This document shows positions 1 through 6,617 of a stretch of 12,085 nt of DNA, one piece after another. Origin of the DNA: Oligoflexia bacterium (GTDB lineage: Bacteria; Bdellovibrionota; UBA1018); NCBI GenBank assembly GCA_903858195.1, contig CAIOHW010000107.1:1-12085 (forward strand). The letters run 5' to 3'. The notes below the pieces were generated by a model. That model ran no database searches. It had not been told where the DNA came from and saw only the letters and a program-made list of their open reading frames with translations. The stretch's first letter is position 1, and each line of letters opens with the position of its first letter. A program made the translations under genes and the position numbers.

Positions 1-656
1 CGGCCGTGATCGATCTTTCGAAGCTCGGCACGAGCCCCTTCCAGCCCAAGAACCGTCCGCAGTCGCTCAAGCTTACGGCTCGAAAGAAGATCGACTTCTG
101 CCTGATCATCGAGTCCGAAGGCACTGCAAACACGCTGGTGGCAAACGGTTTCACCAAGCGGCATAACTGCATCCTGATCGGCGCACAGGGAGTGCCATCG
201 AACGCGGTGCGCGGCTGGACCAAGCTCATTCAAGACCAGCTTTCCGTCCCGCTCTATTTCTTCGGTGATCTGGACGCCTACACGCTCCAGAACATCTACC
301 GGACCCTGAAGGCGGGATCGGCTGCATCGCTGATCCGCAACTCGGATTATTCGGCCCCCGAGGTCCGGTTTCTGGGTGTGCTTCCGGAGGACATCAAGAA
401 GTACGACCTGAATGACTACCCCGTAAAGGAGAACGACGCTCAGGAGGTTCGTGCGCTCAAGAAGGCTGCCGACGCGCTCAAGAACGACCCGTTCTTCCAA
501 GACAAGCGCAACAAGGGAGTGGCCCAGATCCTCAAGTGGCTCATGGAGCACAAGCGGCGCTGTGAACAGCAGGCCTACTTTACGGTTGATCCGCGTGACC
601 CGACCATGCCCGAGAAGATCATCGTCGAGAAGATCAAGAGAGGAAATTACGTATGA
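1..656 (+). CDS. top6A: DNA topoisomerase VI subunit A (Spo11-like), C-terminal part
   Basis: Type IIB topoisomerase A subunit, which cuts and rejoins duplex DNA together with the ATPase subunit B. The reading frame is open to the left edge. The first possible start inside the window is a GTG at 6, but about 215 residues is only the C-terminal half of a family normally near 370, so the 5' end lies outside. What remains is the Toprim domain and tail. Counting from the GTG, E36 in LIIESEG is the expected metal-binding glutamate, GVPSNAVR matches the conserved GxPxxxxR, and D88/D90 in GDLDAYTLQ form the DxD pair. IYRTLKAGS, EVRFLGVLPEDIKKYDL and the terminal MPEKI are family signatures. The winged-helix domain with the catalytic tyrosine is not in view. 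Subunit B is presumably just upstream. Topo VI is archaeal and plant-typical and sporadic in bacteria. The identification rests on motif recall, not alignment. Confidence 0.88.
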   Translation, partial: AVIDLSKLGTSPFQPKNRPQSLKLTARKKIDFCLIIESEGTANTLVANGFTKRHNCILIGAQGVPSNAVRGWTKLIQDQLSVPLYFFGDLDAYTLQNIYRTLKAGSAASLIRNSDYSAPEVRFLGVLPEDIKKYDLNDYPVKENDAQEVRALKKAADALKNDPFFQDKRNKGVAQILKWLMEHKRRCEQQAYFTVDPRDPTMPEKIIVEKIKRGNYV

Positions 657-1750
657 GCGTTCGTCTGGCATGGATGGGATGTTTGATGGCGGCTGCGCCT
701 TTCGGTCAGGCCTGGGGCTCGGGATCGCTTCATGAGAGCGATATTGCGGGAGCGGCCCCGGTCCGTGTGCGCTCGGTTTCGAGCGTGCTTGCGCCCGATC
801 GGTTGGTCTCGGATCCGTCGCCGGGTGTGACCGGCGCGCTTGAGCTCCAGCTGGTGCGCGAGGCCCGCGGGCTGGATGCCGGCATTTCAGGAGTGGAGTT
901 TCAGACTTCCGAGGGCAAGTTTATTACGAACGCGGGGGGGAGTGCCTCCATCCGCACGGGCTGTGCCGCGGGTGGGAGCTTCGAGCTCAAGGCCCGTTTG
1001 TCGAATCGCTACTTTTCGATCCAGAACAACTCAGACGGACGAACGTTTGAACTCAAGGCCCAGGTGCCCTGCCAGGGCCGGGTGCGCATGGGCTGGGATC
1101 AGGCAACCGATGCGGGTCAGGTTCTGGGAATCTGGCAGGTGGCCGAGAGTGCCCGGCGCAAGATCAATTCCGAGCTCGGGCTTGGGTTCTGGAGCCGCGC
1201 CGTCGCATTCGTTTTTCCGGCGGATGGCGACTACTACTACTTGGGCAAGGTGCACGTGACCCGGGGGGATCATTGGGATGTCGTGGGCCACGAGCTTGGG
1301 CATGCCATCTATGACATTGGCTCCATCGGTTCCAGTGAAGGCGGACAGCACAAGATCGATGAGTGCTACAGCCCGACTCTTGCGTTTTCAGAGGGCTGGG
1401 CCTCGTTCTTCTCGGCATGGGTTGGAGTCGAGCTCACGGATACCGATGCCAAGTTCGAATACATGGTCCCGAGGCGTGCCCCGCTTCGGTTTGAGTCCAT
1501 TCCTGCGGATGTGTGTGCCGGACAGTCCAATGAATGGCGCGTCACCGGATTTCTGTGGGACCTGATTGACCTGAGCCGCGATGGAGAGGCGGTGGAGTCT
1601 CCATTCTCAGTATTCTGGGGCTCTCTTCTGGGGAGTCGGGTCCGGAGTGCCGAGGCCGCAGTTCGGGCCTTTGTTCGCAGCGGCGCCGCCCGAGAGGCCG
1701 AGGTTCGCGCGGTCTGGGAGCAGAACTTTCTTACGGCTTTTGTTCCGTAA
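653..1750 (+). CDS. Secreted zinc metalloprotease-like protein (HELGH, gluzincin type)
   Basis: 365 residues. The start is an ATG overlapping the topoisomerase stop (ATGA), with GAGAGGA at 638-644 as a well-spaced ribosome binding site, so translation is probably coupled. Residues 1 to about 23 look like a Sec signal peptide (a hydrophobic stretch ending AQAWGSGS-like). Residues about 60-145 resemble a beta-sandwich of the carboxypeptidase-regulatory kind (GVEFQTSEGKFITNAGGSASI). The catalytic part has H213-E214-L-G-H217 in VVGHELGHAIYDIG, and E247 in AFSEGWASFF is a plausible third zinc ligand about 30 residues later, as in HExxH...GEGW gluzincins. Several cysteines in the mature part fit an exported, disulfide-bonded protein. 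The exact peptidase family and substrate are unknown. Its pairing with a DNA topoisomerase has no obvious functional explanation. The 3' end overlaps the convergent globin gene by 20 bases. Confidence 0.8.
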   Translation: MSVRLAWMGCLMAAAPFGQAWGSGSLHESDIAGAAPVRVRSVSSVLAPDRLVSDPSPGVTGALELQLVREARGLDAGISGVEFQTSEGKFITNAGGSASIRTGCAAGGSFELKARLSNRYFSIQNNSDGRTFELKAQVPCQGRVRMGWDQATDAGQVLGIWQVAESARRKINSELGLGFWSRAVAFVFPADGDYYYLGKVHVTRGDHWDVVGHELGHAIYDIGSIGSSEGGQHKIDECYSPTLAFSEGWASFFSAWVGVELTDTDAKFEYMVPRRAPLRFESIPADVCAGQSNEWRVTGFLWDLIDLSRDGEAVESPFSVFWGSLLGSRVRSAEAAVRAFVRSGAAREAEVRAVWEQNFLTAFVP

Positions 1751-2111
1751 CGACCGCATCACGGAACGCCGCTTCGAAATCGAGCCACGCCTTCGCGAGT
1801 TCGGGCGGGATGGCCTGGTCGCGGAGCACTTCGGAGAGGATCACCGCCCTGCGGTCAAAGTGACCGGGCAGGATGGGTGGAAGCTTTTCGTGGGCCTGTG
1901 CGGGCGGCCTGCCTGAATAGCTCGAGCGCGCGCCCATCGCGCGAAGCAGAAAGTCGGATTGGCGGTCCGCAATGGCGTGAAGATCACGGCCAAAGAAAAA
2001 AAAGCCCAGCATGACGTCAGCGGCCATGCGCTCATAGAAGAGGCGCATGATGCGCTTGAGCTCGGACTCGCCGCCGAGGTGCTGATAAAGGGATTCGAGA
2101 GCGTTTCTCAT
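1731..2111 (-). CDS. Truncated haemoglobin (2-on-2 globin, group I-like)
   Basis: Haem protein of 126 residues, the normal size for truncated globins, which bind O2 or detoxify NO in the cytoplasm. The N-terminus LYQHLGGESELKRIM matches the family opening. F25-Y26 in RLFYERMAAD place a tyrosine at or near B10, the usual ligand-stabilising position. GFFFFGRDL and SYSGRPPAQAHEKL follow the consensus, making H74 the proximal (F8) haem ligand, and HFD at 84-86 is also typical. I chose the ATG at 2111. A longer frame from TTG 2159 adds only 16 residues without family similarity and would lie over the terminator stem at 2118-2148. No Shine-Dalgarno is visible, because the terminator's T-run sits directly before the ATG. 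It lies downstream of the histone on the same strand, so it is either reached by read-through or has its own unseen promoter. An 8-base T-run inside the gene (1996-2003) encodes part of FFFF. Confidence 0.85.
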   Translation of the reverse strand: MRNALESLYQHLGGESELKRIMRLFYERMAADVMLGFFFFGRDLHAIADRQSDFLLRAMGARSSYSGRPPAQAHEKLPPILPGHFDRRAVILSEVLRDQAIPPELAKAWLDFEAAFRDAVVTEQKP

Positions 2112-2112
2112 G

Positions 2113-2148
2113 AAAAAGGCCGGGTCGTGCGGTTGCACGGACCCGGCC
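2113..2148 (-). terminator. Rho-independent terminator after the histone gene
   Basis: Read on the minus strand, a 13-14 base GC-rich stem (arms 2135-2148 and 2118-2130, one bulged base) encloses a 4-base loop at 2131-2134 and is followed by TTTTT at 2117-2113. It starts about 22 bases past the histone stop codon and would end the FKBP-histone transcript. The T-run is one base short of the globin ATG (2109-2111), so it may also limit globin expression. Confidence 0.9.
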
Positions 2149-2169
2149 CTTGAACTCAATCGAGATGGA

Positions 2170-2406
2170 TCAGATGAAGTCTTTTTCCATCACGGTCTTG
2201 CGCTTGTCGTCCTTGGCGCGTGCGATGGCCTGGTTGCAGAGCTCACGCACTTTGTCCGAGAGGACCTTCATCACGGCAGCGGAAGTATTCATGCCTCCGG
2301 ATGCCGAGCGGATGTAGTCCTTGGTCTTGGAGGCAACGACGAGAACTTCGCCTTCCTTGCCTTCTGAACCTTCTGCTCCCGGATGGGTGTTGTTCTGGTC
2401 AGTCAT
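2170..2406 (-). CDS. Bacterial histone-fold protein with an acidic N-terminal tail
   Basis: 78-residue DNA-binding protein with a single histone fold, expected to dimerise and bind DNA in the nucleoid. Residues about 20-33 (VLVVASKTKDYIRS) form helix 1, a GGMNTSAA loop follows, VMKVLSDKVRELCNQAIARAKDD is the long central helix, RKTV is the conserved second loop, and MEKDFI is a short helix 3. The closest described relative I know of is the small Bdellovibrio bacteriovorus histone (Bd0055/HBb), which shares the RKTV-containing loop and short third helix; structural work on it reported DNA bending and an unconventional binding mode. The tail (1-19, with E12, E15, E18 and one lysine) is acidic and glycine-rich, unlike basic eukaryotic tails. 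ATG 2406 is preceded by AGGAG at good spacing. The FKBP gene ends 25 bases upstream, suggesting one transcript, and a terminator follows. Not HU/IHF: the HU fold and its arm motif are absent. Confidence 0.88.
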   Translation of the reverse strand: MTDQNNTHPGAEGSEGKEGEVLVVASKTKDYIRSASGGMNTSAAVMKVLSDKVRELCNQAIARAKDDKRKTVMEKDFI

Positions 2407-2431
2407 GGCGATCTCCTATGGTTCGTAGTGG

Positions 2432-2893
2432 TTACTGGACTTTCAAAAGCTCAACTTCAAACACTAGGGTCGCATTGGGCGGAATCACATTGCCTGCGCC
2501 GCGCTCGCCGTAGGCGAGGCTGGAGGGAATGGTGAGCTTGCGCTTGCCGCCGACCTTCATGCCGAGCACGCCGAGATCCCAGCCGCGGATGACCTGTCCT
2601 GCGCCGAGCACGAATTCAAACGGGGTGCCGCGATCGAGTGATGAGTCGAACTTTTTGCCGTCCGAGGCGAGCGTGCCGGTGTAGTGCACTGAAACGCGCT
2701 TGCCGTTGGTGGCTTCGTCACCCTTGCCGACCACGAGGTCTTCGGACTGGACGCTCTCGGTGGCGGCCGGAGCCTGGCTCGTCGTGGCCTGGCTGTCAGC
2801 AGCAGTGTTGGTTTCGGTCTTCTTGGTACAGGCGCTGGTGCCGAATGCTGCAGCCGCAAGCACGCACAGGCCAATGGTCAGTTTCTGTTTCAT
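2432..2893 (-). CDS. FKBP-type peptidyl-prolyl cis-trans isomerase, probable lipoprotein
   Basis: 153 residues. Catalyses cis-trans isomerisation of X-Pro bonds during protein folding, here probably at the cell envelope. The N-terminus MKQKLTIGLCVLAAAAFGTSAC is a signal peptide with C22 as the likely lipidated cysteine; the -3 residue (T) is not the usual L, so plain export is an alternative. Residues about 23-50 are a low-complexity T/S/Q/A linker. Residues about 52-153 are a complete FKBP domain with the known active-site residues in order: HYTG, KFDSS, FEFVLG, QVIRGWD, AYGERGAG, IPPNATLVFEVELL. The start is supported by AAGGAG upstream of ATG 2893. It is the first gene before the histone and shares its strand, with no terminator between them. 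A divergent 115-base region separates it from uppP. I found no convincing minus-strand promoter there. Confidence 0.92.
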   Translation of the reverse strand: MKQKLTIGLCVLAAAAFGTSACTKKTETNTAADSQATTSQAPAATESVQSEDLVVGKGDEATNGKRVSVHYTGTLASDGKKFDSSLDRGTPFEFVLGAGQVIRGWDLGVLGMKVGGKRKLTIPSSLAYGERGAGNVIPPNATLVFEVELLKVQ

Positions 2894-2979
2894 CTGAGCT
2901 CTCCTTAGCTTGGATATAGGCAGAGCGTGGCATAGGAGTGGATGGGTCGCGAGAAAAAAATCGGTGCGAATTTAGCGGG

Positions 2980-3008
2980 TTGTGGGTGCCTGACCTGGAC
3001 GCTAGAGT
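2980..3008 (+). promoter_or_regulatory. Possible uppP promoter giving a near-leaderless transcript
   Basis: TTGTGG (2980-2985) and TAGAGT (3003-3008) are separated by exactly 17 bases and resemble sigma70 -35 and -10 boxes. The predicted transcription start, about 7 bases downstream, falls at or next to the second uppP ATG (3015). No Shine-Dalgarno is seen before either ATG, which fits a leaderless message. Weak consensus; inference only. Confidence 0.3.
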
Positions 3009-3797
3009 ATGGGGATGAGTCTTTTTACAGCATTTCTCTACGGGGCGGTTCAGGGCCTGACGGAGTACCTGCCGGTGAGTAGCTCGGCACATCTCATTTT
3101 GCTTCCCCGGTTTTTGGGGATCGCCGAGCCCGGCTTGACCTTCGATGTCTTTTTGCATGCCGGGACTCTGGCTGCCACGCTGATCTATTTTCGCCGAGAG
3201 TGGCTGGCGCTGATTCGCCGCCGACCCGGGGCTCCGGCGGGGCCTGGCTGGGTGGAGATCGGGCTAGCCTGTTTGCCGGTGCTGGCAGTGGGCGCAGTGT
3301 TTCGTCAATGGATTGGCGAAGAGCTTCGCGGGACCCGGATGGTCGCCTGGGGAATGATCGTCGGAGGCGTGCTGCTTTATCTGGCGGATCGTTTCGCCGC
3401 GCGTGGGCGCTCGGTCCGCGAGATCGTCCGTGGGGATGCCCTCGGAGTGGGGCTCTTTCAATGTCTCGCGCTCTGGCCCGGGATGTCGCGCTCGGGCTCG
3501 ACCATCCTCGGTGGGAGATTTTTGGGACTTTCGCGTGAGGCTGCCGCACGGTTTTCGTTTCTGGTATCGGCGCCGGTCACGGCGGCAGCTCTGGTCTTTG
3601 AGCTTCGGCACGGAAGCGAGCTTTTGGCCGGGCTTGGCTCGGATGGAATCCTTGTGTTGCTCACCGGCAGCCTGAGCGCGCTGGTGTTTGGCTGGGTTGC
3701 GATCGACGGACTGATTCGAATGGTGAGCCGGGTATCGCTCGGATGGTTCTCGCTTTACCGACTGCTTTTGGGAGCCTGGCTTCTGCTCTCGTTCTAA
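3009..3797 (+). CDS. uppP: Undecaprenyl-diphosphatase (BacA/UppP family)
   Basis: Polytopic inner-membrane enzyme of 262 residues, normal for the family. It removes a phosphate from undecaprenyl pyrophosphate so that the lipid carrier can be reused for peptidoglycan and other envelope polymers; overexpression confers bacitracin resistance in known members. Both family signatures are present: QGLTEYLPVSSSAHL (residues 15-29, with E19 and the S-S-S-A-H stretch) and PGMSRSG (157-163, with catalytic R161). Hydrophobic segments run through the whole length. The second ATG at 3015 (MSLFTAF) is an equally good start, and a possible leaderless promoter lies directly upstream. The gene is convergent with the LOG-family gene, the two overlapping by 3-4 bases at their stop codons with no terminator between them. 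Confidence 0.95.
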   Translation: MGMSLFTAFLYGAVQGLTEYLPVSSSAHLILLPRFLGIAEPGLTFDVFLHAGTLAATLIYFRREWLALIRRRPGAPAGPGWVEIGLACLPVLAVGAVFRQWIGEELRGTRMVAWGMIVGGVLLYLADRFAARGRSVREIVRGDALGVGLFQCLALWPGMSRSGSTILGGRFLGLSREAAARFSFLVSAPVTAAALVFELRHGSELLAGLGSDGILVLLTGSLSALVFGWVAIDGLIRMVSRVSLGWFSLYRLLLGAWLLLSF

Positions 3798-4567
3798 CGG
3801 GCTTGAGGCTTGAGCTCAACGCCAAGCCCCCGGACGGTGCGGGTGATGGCGGTGACGGCTTCTTCGGGAGAGTCGGTGAGCAGGATGCGCTGAAGGTCCG
3901 AAGGTTTCAGCGTGCCGAACTCGGCCGAGCAGCGGGCGAGGTACTCAAGGTAGGGTGCCCAGTAGTCGCGTCCAATGAGGATCACCGGGAAGTCATAGAG
4001 CTTTCCGGTCTGGATGAGCGTGAGCGCTTCCATCATCTCGTCGAGCGTGCCGAATCCGCCTGGAAAGAACACAAACGCATAAGAGTACTTCACGAGCATG
4101 ACCTTGCGAACGAAGAAGTAGTAAAAGTGGATCACGCGATCGAGGTAGGGGTTGGGGCGCTGCTCGTGGGGGAGTCGGATGTTGCAGCCCACCGAGAAGC
4201 CTCCGGCCTCCTTGCAACCCTGGTTTGCGGCCACCATGATGCCCGGTCCTCCGCCCGTCATGACGGCAAAACCTGCTTGAGCAAGCCTTCTTCCGATCTC
4301 GCGGGCAAGCTCGCAGTAGCGGTGACCGGGTTCGAAACGGGCGGATCCAAAGACCGTGACCGTGGGACCGATGAAGTGGAGTGCGCGGAAACCGCGAATG
4401 AACTCCATCATGATTTTCACCACGCGCAGGGCCTCGTAGAGGCGCGAGTGCCTGCCGGCAAGAAAGCGCGCCTCTTCCGTCTTGTTTGACCCAAACCTCG
4501 CCTGAAGGTCGGCAAGGCTGCGGGTCTGGGGTTCGCGAGGAATCTTGTGAAAGGGCCAGAGGCGCAT
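3794..4567 (-). CDS. LOG-family protein (nucleoside 5'-monophosphate phosphoribohydrolase-like)
   Basis: 257-residue cytoplasmic Rossmann-fold protein of the LOG (formerly 'lysine decarboxylase-like') family. Characterised members split the ribose-base bond of cytokinin nucleotides or AMP. Seen: FGSARF (about 73-78), GGGPGIMVAAN (105-115) and PGGFGTLDEMMEALTLIQ (169-186), the PGGxGTxxE signature with E177 as the catalytic glutamate; R154 in VRKVML is the usual arginine partner. The N-terminal about 60 residues precede the core and are basic and helical, which suggests the longer LOG subgroup rather than the approximately 190-residue plant-like form. The start ATG 4567 has only a weak ribosome binding site. 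It is divergent from the radical SAM gene across 88 bases. The older 'lysine decarboxylase' label should not be used. Substrate unproven. Confidence 0.88.
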   Translation of the reverse strand: MRLWPFHKIPREPQTRSLADLQARFGSNKTEEARFLAGRHSRLYEALRVVKIMMEFIRGFRALHFIGPTVTVFGSARFEPGHRYCELAREIGRRLAQAGFAVMTGGGPGIMVAANQGCKEAGGFSVGCNIRLPHEQRPNPYLDRVIHFYYFFVRKVMLVKYSYAFVFFPGGFGTLDEMMEALTLIQTGKLYDFPVILIGRDYWAPYLEYLARCSAEFGTLKPSDLQRILLTDSPEEAVTAITRTVRGLGVELKPQAR

Positions 4568-4587
4568 GCCCGTACAAGTTACTGGAT

Positions 4588-4616
4588 TTGCAGTCGTTTG
4601 GCTTGGTTTCTATTGT
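4588..4616 (+). promoter_or_regulatory. Possible promoter of the radical SAM operon
   Basis: TTGCAG (4588-4593), a 17-base spacer and TATTGT (4611-4616) sit 40 bases before the radical SAM start, in the AT-rich divergent gap. The -10 matches 4 of 6 and the -35 only 3 of 6 consensus positions. The location and base composition are the main support. Confidence 0.3.
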
Positions 4617-4655
4617 TGATTTATTAGGTCAGGAATTGTAGGGTGCAGCACTCAC

Positions 4656-6617
4656 ATGCGCCTGAGTCTATTCACACCGCCCATGACCCAGCTCAATACG
4701 CCGTACCCCGCGACGGCGTATCTGAAAGGCTTTTTGCGCAAGCATCGCCCCGAAATCGAGGTGCGGCAGGCGGATCCCGCGCTCGAGCTCGTGCTCGAAC
4801 TCTTCTCGCGTGGGGGGCTCAAGAGGATTCGAAGCGAGCTTGCTCCGAATTCTCCATCGACGGCGGTGAAGGTATTTCTCTCCCGCTTTGATGACTACCT
4901 GCGCGCCGTCGAGCCCGCAGTGCGCTTTCTGCAGGGAGGCGATCCCTCCGTGGCGCTTCGCATCGTCTCGCGCGAGTTCCTGCCCGAGGGCCCTTCTTTC
5001 GAGGCGCTGGCGCAGTACGCTGCGTTTTCGGGTGATGGATCTGGGGCGGTTCACGACGAGCTTGCGTGGGCCTTTGGCGGGCTTGGAGTTCATGACCGCG
5101 CCAAGTACCTGGCCTCGCTTTTTCTCGACGATCTGGCGATGGTCGTTCGTGACGGCATCGATCCGCGCTTTGGTTTTACCCGGTACGCAGAGAAGCTCGC
5201 TGCAAGCCAGCCCACGTTTGATCCGATGCTCGAAGCCTTGAACTCGGAATCTCCCACGCTCGTCGACAGGATGCTCGATGAGATCACCGAAAGGATGCTC
5301 ATCCGGCATGAACCCGATTGCGTGGGGCTGACCGTTCCTTTTCCGGGAAACGTTTACGGTGCATTCCGAATGGCCCGGACGATCCGGCGCCTTCGCCCCG
5401 GGGTGAGGATCCTGCTTGGCGGTGGATACGCCAACACGGAGCTTCGTGAGCTTGAAGATCCCCGAGTTTTTGACTTTGTGGACTTCATCACCCTCGATGA
5501 CGGCGAGCGCCCGCTCTTGGCGATCCTGGACCATCTGCAGGGCTCGCGCGAGCGATCGCGGCTCTGTCGTACTTGGATCAGGGAGGGCGAGGGCAAGGCA
5601 CAGCAAGTGGTGCTTTCAAACGACCCCGCGCTTCACGATATTCCCCAGAAGGAAGTGGGGACTCCCGACTACGACGGCCTGCCGCTCACTCAATACCTTT
5701 CGATCCTCGAACTCCTCAATCCCATGCACCGCATCTGGAGCGACGGTCGGTGGAACAAGCTGACGCTGGCGCACGGGTGCTATTGGAAGAAGTGCTCATT
5801 TTGCGACGTGAGCCTCGACTACATCTCACGCTACGATCCCGTGGCGGCAGACCTCATCATCGACCGGATGGTCGAAGTCGCCGGGCAGACCGGGCAGACG
5901 GGATTTCATTTCGTCGACGAGGCGGCGCCCCCCGCACTGCTGAAGAACCTCTCACTCAGGCTCATCGAGAGGGGGGAGAGCTTCACTTGGTGGGGGAATG
6001 TGCGTTTTGACCAGGCCTTCACCCCGGAACTTGCCGGTCTCATGGCCCGTGCCGGCTGCGTTGCGGTGAGCGGAGGGCTTGAGGCGGCCTCCGACCGGCT
6101 GCTCAAGCTCATGAACAAGGGAGTGAGCGTGGAGCAGGTGGCCCGCGTGACCCGTGCATTTTCGGATGCGGGCATCCTCGTGCATGCCTACCTCATGTAC
6201 GGATTTCCCTCACAAACCGAAGCAGAAACGATCGATGCTCTGGAGCGTGTGCGCCAGCTCTTCGAGGCGGGATGCATCCAGTCGGCCTACTGGCACCGTT
6301 TTTCGACGACCGTGCACAGTCCCGTCGGGCGTGAGCCCGATCGTTTCGGCGTGAAGGTCCTCGAACCTGCGCTTGCCCCGGGCGTGCGACGTTTTGCCCG
6401 CAATGACGTGGCTTTCGAGGACTCCATTCGCGTGGATCACGACCATCTGGGTGACGGGCTCAGGCGCGCGCTCTACAACTACATGCACGGCATGGGTCTT
6501 GAGCAGGATGTGCGGAGCTGGTTTGCACCTCGCGGGCGCCCGGGCCTGAAAATGAAGAGGACCTCGGTTGCGCCCGACTTTGTTGAGCGCGCTCTTATGT
6601 CAGGAAAACGAGCCTAA
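4656..6617 (+). CDS. Radical SAM protein with degenerate B12-binding-like domain
   Basis: 653 residues. Probable S-adenosylmethionine radical enzyme; reaction unknown. The N-terminus (LFTPPMTQLNTPYPATAYLKGFLR) resembles the opening of B12-binding-type radical SAM proteins and supports the ATG at 4656; only a weak ribosome binding site is seen. Residues about 200-310 (CVGLTVPF...MARTIRRLRPGVRILLGGGYANTE...DFITLDDGE) have the Rossmann pattern of that accessory domain but no DxHxxG cobalamin-ligand motif. The core begins at HGCYWKKCSFCD, giving C375-x4-C380-x2-C383 instead of the usual Cx3Cx2C; a [4Fe-4S] cluster is still likely. FVDEAAPP, WWGNVRFD and VSGGLEAASDRLLKLMNKG follow the TIM-barrel order of this superfamily. 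Residues about 560-653 are a family-specific tail. The stop overlaps the next start (TAATG), so the membrane protein behind it is probably co-expressed. The family is uncharacterised as far as I can tell. Confidence 0.85.
   Translation: MRLSLFTPPMTQLNTPYPATAYLKGFLRKHRPEIEVRQADPALELVLELFSRGGLKRIRSELAPNSPSTAVKVFLSRFDDYLRAVEPAVRFLQGGDPSVALRIVSREFLPEGPSFEALAQYAAFSGDGSGAVHDELAWAFGGLGVHDRAKYLASLFLDDLAMVVRDGIDPRFGFTRYAEKLAASQPTFDPMLEALNSESPTLVDRMLDEITERMLIRHEPDCVGLTVPFPGNVYGAFRMARTIRRLRPGVRILLGGGYANTELRELEDPRVFDFVDFITLDDGERPLLAILDHLQGSRERSRLCRTWIREGEGKAQQVVLSNDPALHDIPQKEVGTPDYDGLPLTQYLSILELLNPMHRIWSDGRWNKLTLAHGCYWKKCSFCDVSLDYISRYDPVAADLIIDRMVEVAGQTGQTGFHFVDEAAPPALLKNLSLRLIERGESFTWWGNVRFDQAFTPELAGLMARAGCVAVSGGLEAASDRLLKLMNKGVSVEQVARVTRAFSDAGILVHAYLMYGFPSQTEAETIDALERVRQLFEAGCIQSAYWHRFSTTVHSPVGREPDRFGVKVLEPALAPGVRRFARNDVAFEDSIRVDHDHLGDGLRRALYNYMHGMGLEQDVRSWFAPRGRPGLKMKRTSVAPDFVERALMSGKRA

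Noticed and set aside
2112..2159. Longer globin start at TTG 2159
   Set aside because: The extra 16 codons are encoded by the terminator hairpin and lack globin similarity; the ATG at 2111 gives the normal family start.
2894..2990. Minus-strand promoter for the FKBP-histone genes
   Set aside because: A TATATC-like box lies close to the start, but no reasonable -35 box is found at proper spacing.
3743..4489. Plus-strand open frame of about 248 codons
   Set aside because: Antisense to the LOG-family gene, which carries both family signatures; shadow of GC-rich codon use.
4668..5606. Minus-strand open frame of about 312 codons
   Set aside because: Antisense to the radical SAM gene's N-terminal half; no motifs, and the sense strand product is clearly conserved-looking.
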